From Aliidiomarina sedimenti (GTDB taxonomy: Bacteria > Pseudomonadota > Gammaproteobacteria > Enterobacterales > Alteromonadaceae): a stretch of DNA of 64,000 bases. Within the stretch, counting starts at the first letter, position 1, and each line of letters starts with the position of its first letter. The stretch is from the NCBI RefSeq assembly GCF_003986955.1, contig NZ_PIPN01000004.1:186001-250000 (forward strand), given 5' to 3'. A model generated the notes under the pieces. It did no database searches, was not told the DNA's origin, and saw nothing but the letters and a program-made list of their open reading frames with translations. Positions 56,670 through 64,000 of this stretch are shown here, one piece after another. A program made the translations under genes and the position numbers.

Positions 56670-58139
56670 ATGAAGTATCAGGACTTGCGTGACTTTCTGG
56701 CTCAGCTGGAAAGCCAGGGCGAACTTAAGCGAATTTCCCAGCCTATTGATCCCTATCTTGAAATGACAGAGATTGCCGACCGCACGCTAAAAGCGGGCGG
56801 TCCGGCGTTGTTGTTTGAGAATGTCAAAGGGCACGACATGCCGGTACTGGCGAATCTTTTTGGTACCCCGGATCGGGTTGCGAAAGGAATGGGCCAGGAC
56901 AGCTTAAGTGCGCTGCGGGACGTTGGTAAACTGCTTGCTTACTTAAAAGAGCCTGAGCCCCCAGCGGGCTTCAAAGATGCGTTGAGCAAATTACCCTTGC
57001 TGAAAAAGGTGCTGAGTATGGCACCCAAAGTACGTAAGAACGCGCCCTGTCAGGATGTGGTGATCAGTGGCGACGACGTCGATTTAGCTAAAATTCCGGT
57101 ACAGCACTGCTGGCCTGGCGATGTTGCACCCTTGATTACCTGGGGCCTTACTGTCACCAGGGGGCCGCATAAAAAACGCCAGAACCTGGGCATTTATCGG
57201 CAACAGGTGCTGTCCAGAAACAAGCTCATTATGCGCTGGCTTAGCCACCGTGGTGGCGCGCTGGATTATCAGGAATTTTGTAAGCAGAACCCTGGCCAGC
57301 GTTTCCCGGTGTCGGTCGCGCTGGGTGCTGATCCGGCGACCATTCTCGGTGCCGTGACACCGGTTCCTGATACCTTGTCGGAATACGCTTTTGCGGGTCT
57401 GTTACGCGACGGCAAAACCGAAGTGGTCAAATCGGTTAGCAATGATCTTCAGGTTCCTGCGCACGCCGAAATTATCCTTGAGGGCTACCTCGAACCCGGT
57501 GAAACCGCGCCCGAAGGCCCGTATGGAGACCATACCGGTTACTACAATGAAGTGGACGAGTTTCCCGTCTTCACTGTGACTCATATCACCCATCGTAAAG
57601 ACCCGATTTACCATACCACCTATACCGGGCGGCCGCCGGATGAACCTGCGGTGCTTGGGGTTGCGCTGAACGAAGTGTTTATTCCTATTTTGCAAAAGCA
57701 GTTTCCGGAAATTATCGACTTCTATTTGCCGCCGGAAGGTTGTTCGTACCGTATGGCCGTGGTCACCATGAAGAAACAGTATCCAGGTCATGCGAAACGG
57801 GTAATGATGGGCGTGTGGTCTTTTTTACGCCAGTTTATGTATACCAAGTTCGTGATTGTCTGCGATGACGACATCAATGCCCGCGACTGGCAGGATGTCA
57901 TCTGGGCCATTACCACGCGGATGGACCCGGTGCGGGACACTGTGATGGTTGAAAATACCCCGATTGATTACCTCGACTTTGCTTCGCCGGTATCCGGCTT
58001 AGGGTCGAAGATGGGGATGGACGCCACCAATAAATGGCCGGGTGAGACCGATCGCGAATGGGGGGAGCCCATTGTTATGGACGAAGCGGTTAAGCAGCGC
58101 GTCGATGATATCTGGGATGAGTTAGGTATTTTTAAATAA
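56670..58139 (+). CDS. ubiD: UbiD decarboxylase (3-octaprenyl-4-hydroxybenzoate)
   Basis: prFMN-dependent decarboxylase of ubiquinone biosynthesis. The 489-residue length and sequence match E. coli UbiD: '[22 protein letters not shown]', '[11 protein letters not shown]', the prFMN-contact region '[34 protein letters not shown]' (about 150-185), '[16 protein letters not shown]' including the active-site Glu, and the C-terminal '[17 protein letters not shown]'. Following rho by 34 bp, likely with partial read-through, and followed by fre after 7 bp. ubiX, the prFMN synthase, is not in the window. Confidence 0.96.
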   Translation: MKYQDLRDFLAQLESQGELKRISQPIDPYLEMTEIADRTLKAGGPALLFENVKGHDMPVLANLFGTPDRVAKGMGQDSLSALRDVGKLLAYLKEPEPPAGFKDALSKLPLLKKVLSMAPKVRKNAPCQDVVISGDDVDLAKIPVQHCWPGDVAPLITWGLTVTRGPHKKRQNLGIYRQQVLSRNKLIMRWLSHRGGALDYQEFCKQNPGQRFPVSVALGADPATILGAVTPVPDTLSEYAFAGLLRDGKTEVVKSVSNDLQVPAHAEIILEGYLEPGETAPEGPYGDHTGYYNEVDEFPVFTVTHITHRKDPIYHTTYTGRPPDEPAVLGVALNEVFIPILQKQFPEIIDFYLPPEGCSYRMAVVTMKKQYPGHAKRVMMGVWSFLRQFMYTKFVIVCDDDINARDWQDVIWAITTRMDPVRDTVMVENTPIDYLDFASPVSGLGSKMGMDATNKWPGETDREWGEPIVMDEAVKQRVDDIWDELGIFK

Positions 58140-58146
58140 GGTTTTT

Positions 58147-58848
58147 ATGTCAGTTTTGCGTTGCCAGTTAAGTAGTATGAAAGCGCTTGCACCGAATGTG
58201 TATCGCGTCGAATTGTCTCCATCTGCTCCGGTGGTGTTTCATGCCGGGCAGTATTTGCAGGTGGTCATGGGCGAGAACGACAAGCGACCGTTTTCCATTG
58301 CATCTATGCCAGCTGAGCAGGCTCGCCTTGAGCTGCATATTGGCGCTGAACCAGGTAATACCTACGCCAGTGAAGTGATTGAACGCTTACAGGCTGACGG
58401 TGAAATCAGTGTCGAGGCGCCGTTAGGGGTGGCTCAGTATCGTGCTGACAGTGCACGGCCGATGATTTTACTCGCCGGGGGGACTGGGTTTTCTTATACC
58501 TGGTCTATCCTGCAGCAGCATCTGGCGAGCACTGATCCACGCCCGGTTATGATGTTCTGGGGCGCGCGCCAGCTGGATGATCTCTACATGCATGAGCAGC
58601 TGCTGCAGCTCGAACGTCTGCACGAGAACTTCAGCTATCGGCCGGTACTGGAAAATCCGCCAGCCGAGTGGACCGGTGACCGTGGCCTCGTTCACCATGC
58701 AGTGTTAGAGGCTTTCGGCAAACAACTGGCAGATTTTGACGTGTATATAGCGGGCCGTTTTGAGATGGTGCGTGTGGTACGCGATGAATTTGAACAGCAC
58801 GGATTGCCACGCGAGCAACTGTACGGAGACGCGTTGAGCTTCATTTAA
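58147..58848 (+). CDS. fre: NAD(P)H-flavin reductase Fre
   Basis: Reduces free flavins with NAD(P)H; the products reduce ferric iron and support ribonucleotide reductase. The 233-residue protein has the FAD/flavin motif RPFSIASMP (about residues 50-58), the NAD(P)H loop LLAGGTGFSYTWSIL (about 108-122), FWGARQLDDLY and the C-terminal family ending LYGDALSFI. It lies after ubiD as in E. coli. A free-flavin reductase could also supply reduced FMN for prFMN, but that is inference. Confidence 0.95.
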   Translation: MSVLRCQLSSMKALAPNVYRVELSPSAPVVFHAGQYLQVVMGENDKRPFSIASMPAEQARLELHIGAEPGNTYASEVIERLQADGEISVEAPLGVAQYRADSARPMILLAGGTGFSYTWSILQQHLASTDPRPVMMFWGARQLDDLYMHEQLLQLERLHENFSYRPVLENPPAEWTGDRGLVHHAVLEAFGKQLADFDVYIAGRFEMVRVVRDEFEQHGLPREQLYGDALSFI

Positions 58849-58874
58849 TTTGGCGCTATACTGCCGCCGAAAAC

Positions 58875-58956
58875 TACCAAGGGGTGCCCGTACGGGCTGA
58901 GATGCATTGCGAACCCTTAGTACCTGATCCGGTTAATACTGGCGTAGGGATTGGTA
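58875..58956 (+). promoter_or_regulatory. TPP riboswitch (THI element)
   Basis: The aptamer is complete: P1 TACCAA (58875-58880) pairs with TTGGTA (58951-58956). The conserved GGGGTGCCC...GGGCTGAGAT (58881-58903) recognises the pyrimidine, and ACCTGATCCGGTTAATACTGGCGTAGGGA (58922-58950) binds the pyrophosphate. A downstream stem pairs GGGTCTC (58993-58999) with GAGATCC (59022-59028) just before the receptor start. It is therefore positioned to switch translation initiation of the thiamine receptor operon. Confidence 0.97.
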
Positions 58957-59032
58957 ATACAATTCAAAGTTCTACTTACAAAGCCTGTAACCGGGTCTCT
59001 TCTTTCTGTTAAGTAAAAGATGAGATCCTTAT

Positions 59033-61171
59033 ATGAAATACTCTGTTCCTGTTCTTAAGTCCTCCCTCCTACTTGGTGCTTTGACCCTGACGCTGCCTGT
59101 TTCTGCGCAGACCACGGAGAATGAAGTCTCCATTGAGCGTATTACTGTGGTCGGCGAATTTCGCGCCAAAGGGCTGCAGGACGTGCCGGCCAGTGTCAGT
59201 GTGTTAAGTGCTGAAGATATCCGCAGTCGTCAGGCTGAACATCTTGAAGACGCGCTGGCAATGACCCCTAACCTGAATCTTGCCTCAGGCGGATCGCGTG
59301 CCAACTATATCCAAATCCGCGGTATCGGCGAGCGAAGTCAGTTTGTTGACCCGATTAATCCATCGGTCGGCCTTGTGATTGATGGCATTAATTACAGTGG
59401 GCTGGGCCAGGCCGCCACCCTGTTTGATATCGGCCAGGTCGAAGTGTTTCGGGGCCCACAAAGTACCCGTTTCGGCGCAGACGCGATGGCGGGAATGGTC
59501 TATCTGAGTAGCCATGAACTGACCGACTATGCCGATGGGCAGCTTGAATTAAACCATGCGAATTACAATAGCTTCGGTGCCGGAGCGGCATTTGGTGGTG
59601 CTCTTAACGATAGTTTTCGCCTGCGTGGCTCATTGTATCGTTATCAGAGCGATGGCTTTGTTGAGAACACGTACCTTGGACGCAGTGATACCAATGGCCA
59701 GGACGAACTGACGTTTCGGTTGAACGGTGAATGGCAGATGGCGCCGGATCTTAACATGCTGCTGAGCTATCACCGGTTTGATATCGATAACCGCTATGAC
59801 GCATTTTCACTCGACCTTGATCGCACCACGTTATCCGATATGCCTGGTCAGGATACGCTGGATAGCCATGCCGTTCGTTCGCAACTTAACTATACCGGGC
59901 TGGATACTGCCGAGCTTCAGTTCTCACTAAGTGTCCTGACCGCCGAGCAGATATACAGTTTTGATGAGGACTGGGCCTACCAGGGGATTGAACCGGGTTG
60001 GGAGTACAGCGCCTTTGATGCGTATGACCGCGAGCGGGACGATACCACCGCTGAATTGCGCTTACTGTCGTCAACACCGATTGAGGTCGCTGGCGTCGCC
60101 ACTGACTGGGTGGCGGGTGTGTATGTGCGACAAAGCGATATGCAGCTTACCCGGACCTATACCTCGTACGATTATGCAGAAGAAGCGTACCTGAACGCGC
60201 TGTTCAGCAGTGACTATGAAACAGAGAACTGGGCGGCGTATGGCGAGCTCATCCAGCAGTGGACACCGCAACTTCAGGCGACCTACGGATTGCGGGTGCA
60301 GGGGTACGATAATCAATACCGTGATAGCCGCGCTATTGTTGCCAACCCCAGTGATACGACCTGGGGTGGCCGTGCCTCACTGCAGTACACCCTTGATGAC
60401 AATCAGCAGGTTTACGTGTCGCTGGCCCGGGGCTTTAAACAGGGCGGTGTCAATGGTGAGGCTCTGGGACGGGCTGACGACGAGGGCCTGGGGGAAGCCA
60501 GTGAGTTTCTGGAGTCCGTGGCAACCTTTGCCCCTGAGCTTCTGATAAACAGCGAACTTGGCTATCGGTTGCATATGCCCGAACACAGCTTGAATGCCAA
60601 CGTTACCCTGTTTCACAGCTGGCGCGATGACATGCAGGTCAACGCTTATGTATTGCGTGATCAGCAGTTCGTCAGCTACCTCGACAACGCATCGTCAGGG
60701 CGCAACTACGGCCTTGAAATTGAACTGGATTACCTGCCAACAGACCGCTTGCGTGTATTCAGTGCGCTCGGCGTCATGCAAACTGAGCTGCGCAACTTTC
60801 AGCCGGAAGCGGGCGAGCTTATCAGTGGCCGTGAACAGGCCCACGCTCCCAATTATCAGCTTCATGCAGGCATTGAATATCAGTTAGCGGCGTCGTTGCA
60901 GTTGCGGGTAGAAATGGATGCGCGGGACGGCTTCTACTTTTCCAATACCCATGATCAGCGTTCGTCCAGTCATCAACTGCTGCATGCGCGGTTAAACTAT
61001 TTTGTAGGGGACTGGGTGTTAAGTCTGTGGGGTCGTAACCTGACTGATGAAGACTATGCGACCCGGGGATTCTATTTTGGTAATGACCCTCGCGATGGTT
61101 ATAGCGCAAAAAATTATGTTCAATATGGTGAGCCGCGTCGTGTCGGCTTTACCGCTCGCTATCAATTTTAA
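59033..61171 (+). CDS. TonB-dependent outer-membrane receptor, predicted for thiamine
   Basis: A 712-residue outer-membrane receptor. A signal peptide covers about residues 1-25 (LPVSAQ), a TonB-box-like RITVVGE follows at about 36-42, then the plug (DVPASVSVLSAEDI, 'IQIRGIGERSQFVDPINPSVGLVIDGI', VEVFRGPQSTRFGADAMAGMVYL) and a beta-barrel ending in RRVGFTARYQF. Being directly under a TPP riboswitch and ahead of thiamine-binding, permease and kinase genes, its ligand is very probably thiamine or a phosphate ester. TPP-riboswitch TonB receptors were predicted by comparative genomics (omr1), and a Bacteroides homologue has been shown to import thiamine. The terminal Phe is present. It shares only the general fold with the ferric receptor at 7.7 kb. 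Confidence 0.88.
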   Translation: MKYSVPVLKSSLLLGALTLTLPVSAQTTENEVSIERITVVGEFRAKGLQDVPASVSVLSAEDIRSRQAEHLEDALAMTPNLNLASGGSRANYIQIRGIGERSQFVDPINPSVGLVIDGINYSGLGQAATLFDIGQVEVFRGPQSTRFGADAMAGMVYLSSHELTDYADGQLELNHANYNSFGAGAAFGGALNDSFRLRGSLYRYQSDGFVENTYLGRSDTNGQDELTFRLNGEWQMAPDLNMLLSYHRFDIDNRYDAFSLDLDRTTLSDMPGQDTLDSHAVRSQLNYTGLDTAELQFSLSVLTAEQIYSFDEDWAYQGIEPGWEYSAFDAYDRERDDTTAELRLLSSTPIEVAGVATDWVAGVYVRQSDMQLTRTYTSYDYAEEAYLNALFSSDYETENWAAYGELIQQWTPQLQATYGLRVQGYDNQYRDSRAIVANPSDTTWGGRASLQYTLDDNQQVYVSLARGFKQGGVNGEALGRADDEGLGEASEFLESVATFAPELLINSELGYRLHMPEHSLNANVTLFHSWRDDMQVNAYVLRDQQFVSYLDNASSGRNYGLEIELDYLPTDRLRVFSALGVMQTELRNFQPEAGELISGREQAHAPNYQLHAGIEYQLAASLQLRVEMDARDGFYFSNTHDQRSSSHQLLHARLNYFVGDWVLSLWGRNLTDEDYATRGFYFGNDPRDGYSAKNYVQYGEPRRVGFTARYQF

Positions 61172-61182
61172 AGGAGGCTGTG

Positions 61183-61437
61183 ATGAGCTTACCATTAAGT
61201 GCTGAAATTTCTCTGTACCCACTGGCTGATGCATACCTCCCGGTGATTAAAGACTTTGTTGAGCGCCTGGCGCGCTACGATGATCTGGTGGTGAACACCA
61301 ACACCATGAGTACTCAGGTGTTTGGCGACTTTCGCCGGGTTATGGAGGTACTGACCGATGAACTCGAGCGTGTCTATCAACAGGTGCCGAGCCAGGTCCT
61401 GGTGTGTAAGTTCATTAACCGCGACCTGCGTCCATGA
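61183..61437 (+). CDS. Thiamine-binding (YkoF/MTH1187-like) protein
   Basis: An 84-residue cytosolic protein of the Thiamine_BP family (ferredoxin-like fold, dimers that bind thiamine or HMP between subunits). The opening 'SAEISLYPLADAYLPVIKDFVERLARYDDLVVNTNTMSTQVFGDF' is the family signature. The ATG at 61183 has AAGGAGG 5 bases upstream, overlapping the receptor stop; a GTG directly before it would be too close. It overlaps the permease gene (ATGA). In this operon it may buffer thiamine between permease and kinase. Confidence 0.8.
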   Translation: MSLPLSAEISLYPLADAYLPVIKDFVERLARYDDLVVNTNTMSTQVFGDFRRVMEVLTDELERVYQQVPSQVLVCKFINRDLRP

Positions 61438-62081
61438 GTGCGTGGCTGACTGAGCTACTGGCGCTAACGTCGCAATGGGAGCTGCTGGCCGTGTTGCTGG
61501 CAGCGGCATACGTGGTGCTGGCGATTCGGCAGAGTCTGTGGTGCTGGCCAGCTGCCGCTATCAGTGCCTCTATTTATACCGGGCTTTTCATCCAGGGTTC
61601 GTTGTATATGGAAAGTGCGTTGCAACTTTTCTACGTGGTGATGGCGGGTTACGGATTCTATAGCTGGGTCTCGCACCGCCGGCAGCATAGTGGTAGCGGG
61701 CCTGGTATTGCGATAACCACCATGGGTTGGCGCACGCATTTGTTGTGGTTGACTGGACTCACCCTGCTCAGTGCGATGCTGGCCTGGCTGCTGAGTCGCT
61801 ACACGGACGCAGACATGGTTTGGCTCGACACCCCAACGACGGTGTTCAGTTTATTCGCAACCGTGCTGGTTGCCCGGCGCGTGCTCGAAAACTGGCTTTA
61901 CTGGATCGTGATCGATTTTGCCTATGTGGCACTTTTCTGGAGTAAAGGGTTCTACCCGACCGCCGTGTTGTTTGCGGTTTATACCCTGATGGCCTTTATC
62001 GGCTACTGGCGATGGCGTCAGAGTTATCAAGCGCAACAGCGCACAGATGCAGGAAGTTTGAGTGAGCAGTACAGCTATTGA
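61434..62081 (+). CDS. pnuT: PnuT-type thiamine permease (PnuC family)
   Basis: A 215-residue inner-membrane protein of the PnuC family, whose SWEET-like members carry vitamins by facilitated diffusion with trapping by phosphorylation. Seven helices are predicted. 'LWCWPAAAISASIYTGLFIQGSLYMESALQLFYVVMAGYGFYSWVSHRR' (about 34-82) and 'ARRVLENWLYWIVIDFAYVALFWSKGFYPTAVLF' (about 145-178) are the two conserved PnuC blocks. The TPP riboswitch and flanking thiamine genes indicate PnuT, not the nicotinamide-riboside PnuC. It overlaps both neighbours. Confidence 0.92.
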   Translation: MSAWLTELLALTSQWELLAVLLAAAYVVLAIRQSLWCWPAAAISASIYTGLFIQGSLYMESALQLFYVVMAGYGFYSWVSHRRQHSGSGPGIAITTMGWRTHLLWLTGLTLLSAMLAWLLSRYTDADMVWLDTPTTVFSLFATVLVARRVLENWLYWIVIDFAYVALFWSKGFYPTAVLFAVYTLMAFIGYWRWRQSYQAQQRTDAGSLSEQYSY

Positions 62082-62856
62082 TGCATTTTTACAGCAACAT
62101 CTGGGCAGCGGCTGGCAGTTGCAGCCCGTGCCCGGCGGCCTGGTAAATCGCTGCTGGCAGGTGGACCATGAGGGACAACGCTACTTCCTTAAACAGCAGG
62201 GCGCAGCTCGCCATAATGGGGTCGATCGGGTAGAGGAAGTTCGCTTACAACGCGCGCTCTACCAGCACCACCTGACGGTGGATATTGTCGCCTGGAATGC
62301 CAGTTATGAGCTGGTGTTGTTTGCCTGGGTTGACGCACCCACGTTGACTCAGTCTGACAGCACCACACAATTGAAGGTTCTGGCTGACACGCTGTGGCGT
62401 ATTCATCAGCAGGCCCCCCCGTTGCCGCACTGGTCATTGAGCTCACGGGTCGATAATTACCTGCAGGCAATTGCCCAGTATGAAGCAAAGGTCGCCAACG
62501 ATCTGGCTGCTGAACTGGCCGGGTTTGCGCCTTTGTTAACTGCCTGGGATCAGCACCCTAAAGTGCTTTGTCATAATGACCTGGCGTTTGCTCATATTCT
62601 GATGAGCCAACCACCGCGGGTGGTCGACTGGGAATACGCGGGCTATGGCCACCCGTGCTTTGATCTTGCATCGTCAATTGCGATCAATGAGCTAACAGAG
62701 GGGGAGGTGGCGGCTCTCTGTGAGCACTATTCAGCGCACAGCCTGAAGCATGGCGGGGAAACAATAACGCCAGCCGACTTATCGGACTGGCGTCAGTTAA
62801 TTGACCTGGTGAACAGGCTCTGGTTTGAGGCACAGCGGGTGCAGCGCACCACCTGA
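62062..62856 (+). CDS. thiamine kinase-like aminoglycoside/choline kinase family protein
   Basis: A 264-residue APH-fold kinase, predicted to phosphorylate imported thiamine and so trap it. Motifs: 'VPGGLVNRCWQVDHEGQRYFLKQQ' (nucleotide-binding loop with Lys, about 21-44), the catalytic HNDLAFAH (about 172-179; the usual HxDxxxxN has His in place of the last Asn), and VDWEYAGYGHPCFDLASS (about 190-207) with the metal-binding Asp. E. coli ThiK has the same 'DWEYAG' motif. It starts with a GTG at 62062 inside the permease gene, preceded by CAGGAAG. The altered Asn makes activity less certain. Confidence 0.8.
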   Translation: MSSTAIDAFLQQHLGSGWQLQPVPGGLVNRCWQVDHEGQRYFLKQQGAARHNGVDRVEEVRLQRALYQHHLTVDIVAWNASYELVLFAWVDAPTLTQSDSTTQLKVLADTLWRIHQQAPPLPHWSLSSRVDNYLQAIAQYEAKVANDLAAELAGFAPLLTAWDQHPKVLCHNDLAFAHILMSQPPRVVDWEYAGYGHPCFDLASSIAINELTEGEVAALCEHYSAHSLKHGGETITPADLSDWRQLIDLVNRLWFEAQRVQRTT

Positions 62857-62864
62857 GCAGCTGG

Positions 62865-63677
62865 CTAGTCGAGCAAATTAAGCACCTGACTCTGACTGAG
62901 CGTAGCCTGTCCGCGTAGCGCGATCGCCGATTGACCGAGAATGTTGTCCCGGGTCTGGTTGGCGGTGGCTTCAGCGTAATCCAGATCCCGGATCCGCGAA
63001 CGAGCGGCCTGAATATTGACATTGGCCTCGGTCAGGTTATTGACCGCACTGACAAAAGCACTTTGCTTGGCACCATAGTCAGCACGAATCCCGCCCACCA
63101 CGCTCAACATATCGTCGATCTCAGAGATAGCATCGGCGGCCCCGGATGCAGTACTTACATCCAGCGTTTCCAGTGCATTAAGGCCGGCACCGCGTAAATC
63201 AACGGCGTCCACCGTCATTCGTTCATCGTTGCCACTGCGACCGGTACCGACCAGAAAGTTAAGTGACTGATCCTGATTGAGCAAGGTAGTGCCGCCGATG
63301 TTGGTGGTATCCAGTGTGCGGTAAATACCATCGCGTAACTGTGCCATTTCGTCGCCAATTGCACTGCGGTCGTTGTCGCTTAAAATGCCATTGCCCGCCT
63401 GGACGCTTAATTCACGCATGCGTTGCAAGTCATTTTGCACCTGCTGCATACCACCTTCTGCCACCTGCAGTACCGAGATGCCGTCAAAGGCGTTCCTGAC
63501 TGAGCGCTGGAATGCGGTTGCTTCTGAATTCATACGCTCAATGATTTGCAGTGCCGCCGCATCGTCACTGGCCCGATTTACCCGGTTACCGGATGCAAGT
63601 TGTTCCATACGTTGATTCTGCGACTGTATGGTCTGCTGCAGTATTGAATTGCCAGAAGCGGGGTTGTTGATTTTCAT
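62865..63677 (-). CDS. short flagellin
   Basis: A 270-residue flagellin retaining the conserved D0/D1 regions: the N-terminal 'QTIQSQNQRMEQLASGNRVNRASDDAAALQI' and 'QVAEGGMQQVQNDLQRMRELSVQAGNG', and C-terminal 'NVNIQAARSRIRDLDYAEATANQTRDNILGQSAIALRGQA'. The exposed D2/D3 region is reduced to about 50 residues, so the filament surface would be simple. No other flagellar gene is nearby. TAAGGGCG precedes the ATG. It could be a minor filament component; the window cannot show whether other flagellins exist. Confidence 0.9.
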   Translation of the reverse strand: MKINNPASGNSILQQTIQSQNQRMEQLASGNRVNRASDDAAALQIIERMNSEATAFQRSVRNAFDGISVLQVAEGGMQQVQNDLQRMRELSVQAGNGILSDNDRSAIGDEMAQLRDGIYRTLDTTNIGGTTLLNQDQSLNFLVGTGRSGNDERMTVDAVDLRGAGLNALETLDVSTASGAADAISEIDDMLSVVGGIRADYGAKQSAFVSAVNNLTEANVNIQAARSRIRDLDYAEATANQTRDNILGQSAIALRGQATLSQSQVLNLLD

Positions 63678-63725
63678 AGTACGCCCTTAGTGAAAGGTTG
63701 ACGCCTGTCTATATTAGATAAATTT

Positions 63726-63753
63726 ATTATATACCAGTTGTTTAAATAGTGAA
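63726..63753 (-). promoter_or_regulatory. probable sigma-70-type promoter of the flagellin gene
   Basis: On the minus strand TTCACT (bases 63748-63753) and TATAAT (63726-63731) are separated by 16 bases, about 49 bases before the ATG. The inverted repeat AGTTGTT/AACAACT (63736-63742 and 63752-63758) spans the -35. No convincing sigma-28 (FliA) or sigma-54 site is seen. Confidence 0.45.
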
Positions 63754-63844
63754 CAACTAAATTCACTGGCTCTAATCTTGCGTTGCGCTGACCTGATAAA
63801 GCGCTAAATTAGATAGCTTATTCATGAAAATACAGGCATCAGGC

Positions 63845-64000
63845 ATGACCAAACCGAAAGAACTGAGCGATAAGTTATACGGCTATCTGGCAGAGGACGA
63901 GGACGCCCGCGTCTGTAAAGACATCCCGGATGAGGCCTGTAACCATCAGCCACAGGCGTTTGTTTTTCATTTATGGGCGTTGACCCTGACCAAGCTGGGT
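63845..64000 (+). CDS. start of a probable MFS-type transporter gene (cut by window end)
   Basis: The first 52 codons of an open frame running off the right edge. The sequence has a charged cytoplasmic start (KELSDKLYGYLAEDEDARVCKDI, about residues 5-27) and then 'QAFVFHLWALTLTKLG', which looks like the beginning of a first membrane helix. Similar N-termini precede MFS permeases in marine Gammaproteobacteria, but too little is present to be sure. The ATG at 63845 is the first in frame and is preceded by AGG-type bases. Confidence 0.5.
   Translation, partial: MTKPKELSDKLYGYLAEDEDARVCKDIPDEACNHQPQAFVFHLWALTLTKLG

Overview
The window is a compact stretch of gammaproteobacterial chromosome. Housekeeping gene orders typical of Gammaproteobacteria recur: gmk-rpoZ-spoT-ridA, recG, ubiE-ubiJ-ubiB-tatABC-tatD-hemB, gppA/rhlB facing away from trxA-rho, and ubiD-fre. 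The Mrp-type antiporter, NhaC antiporter, Fur- and TPP-controlled TonB receptors, two chemotaxis receptors and a flagellin suggest a motile, Na+-adapted marine or saline member of the Alteromonadales, possibly Idiomarinaceae. That placement is an inference from gene content and was not tested. No rRNA, tRNA, CRISPR array, insertion sequence or prophage was recognised.

Layout. 1-4.1 kb: mrpA (cut by the window edge), a small DUF3634-like membrane protein, an LPP20-type lipoprotein, a dGTPase-like HD hydrolase and a DUF4199 membrane protein. 4.1-10.1 kb: an iron locus in which a TonB receptor faces away from PepSY, DUF2271, DUF4198 and anchored diflavin reductase genes, with two Fur boxes between them. 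10.1-15.8 kb: a translationally coupled three-gene operon for a MukBEF/Mks/Wadjet-like SMC complex with no nuclease gene. This is the most unusual system here. 15.7-23.3 kb: deoD, acylphosphatase, the canonical dgt, a small hydrolase, an MCP, a lipoprotein, azoR with a divergent LysR regulator, and yajQ. 23.3-26.4 kb: a formaldehyde detoxification pair (fghA, frmA) with a divergent LysR regulator. 26.5-35.4 kb: an Aer-like receptor with a structured leader, a patatin, an ATP-grasp ligase, a solute-binding protein, fpr, an alpha/beta hydrolase, and an M48 peptidase-TerB protein with LemA.

35.5-45 kb: gmk, rpoZ, spoT, ridA, nhaC, a GNAT-nitrilase fusion, a membrane protein and recG. 45-51.8 kb: ubiquinone biosynthesis (ubiE, ubiJ, ubiB), Tat translocase, a secreted protein of unknown function, tatD and hemB. 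51.8-58.8 kb: gppA, rhlB, trxA, rho with a 339-bp C/A-rich leader, ubiD and fre. 58.9-62.9 kb: a TPP-riboswitch operon for thiamine scavenging, covering an outer-membrane receptor, a thiamine-binding protein, a PnuT permease and a thiamine kinase-like protein. 62.9-64 kb: an isolated short flagellin and the start of a probable transporter gene.

Two nutrient systems show complete logic. For iron, Fur-repressed uptake is paired with a likely reductive release module. For thiamine, TPP feedback controls outer-membrane uptake, inner-membrane passage and trapping by phosphorylation. Respiratory genes (ubiE/J/B/D, fre, tat) and stringent-response genes (spoT, gppA) are likewise clustered.
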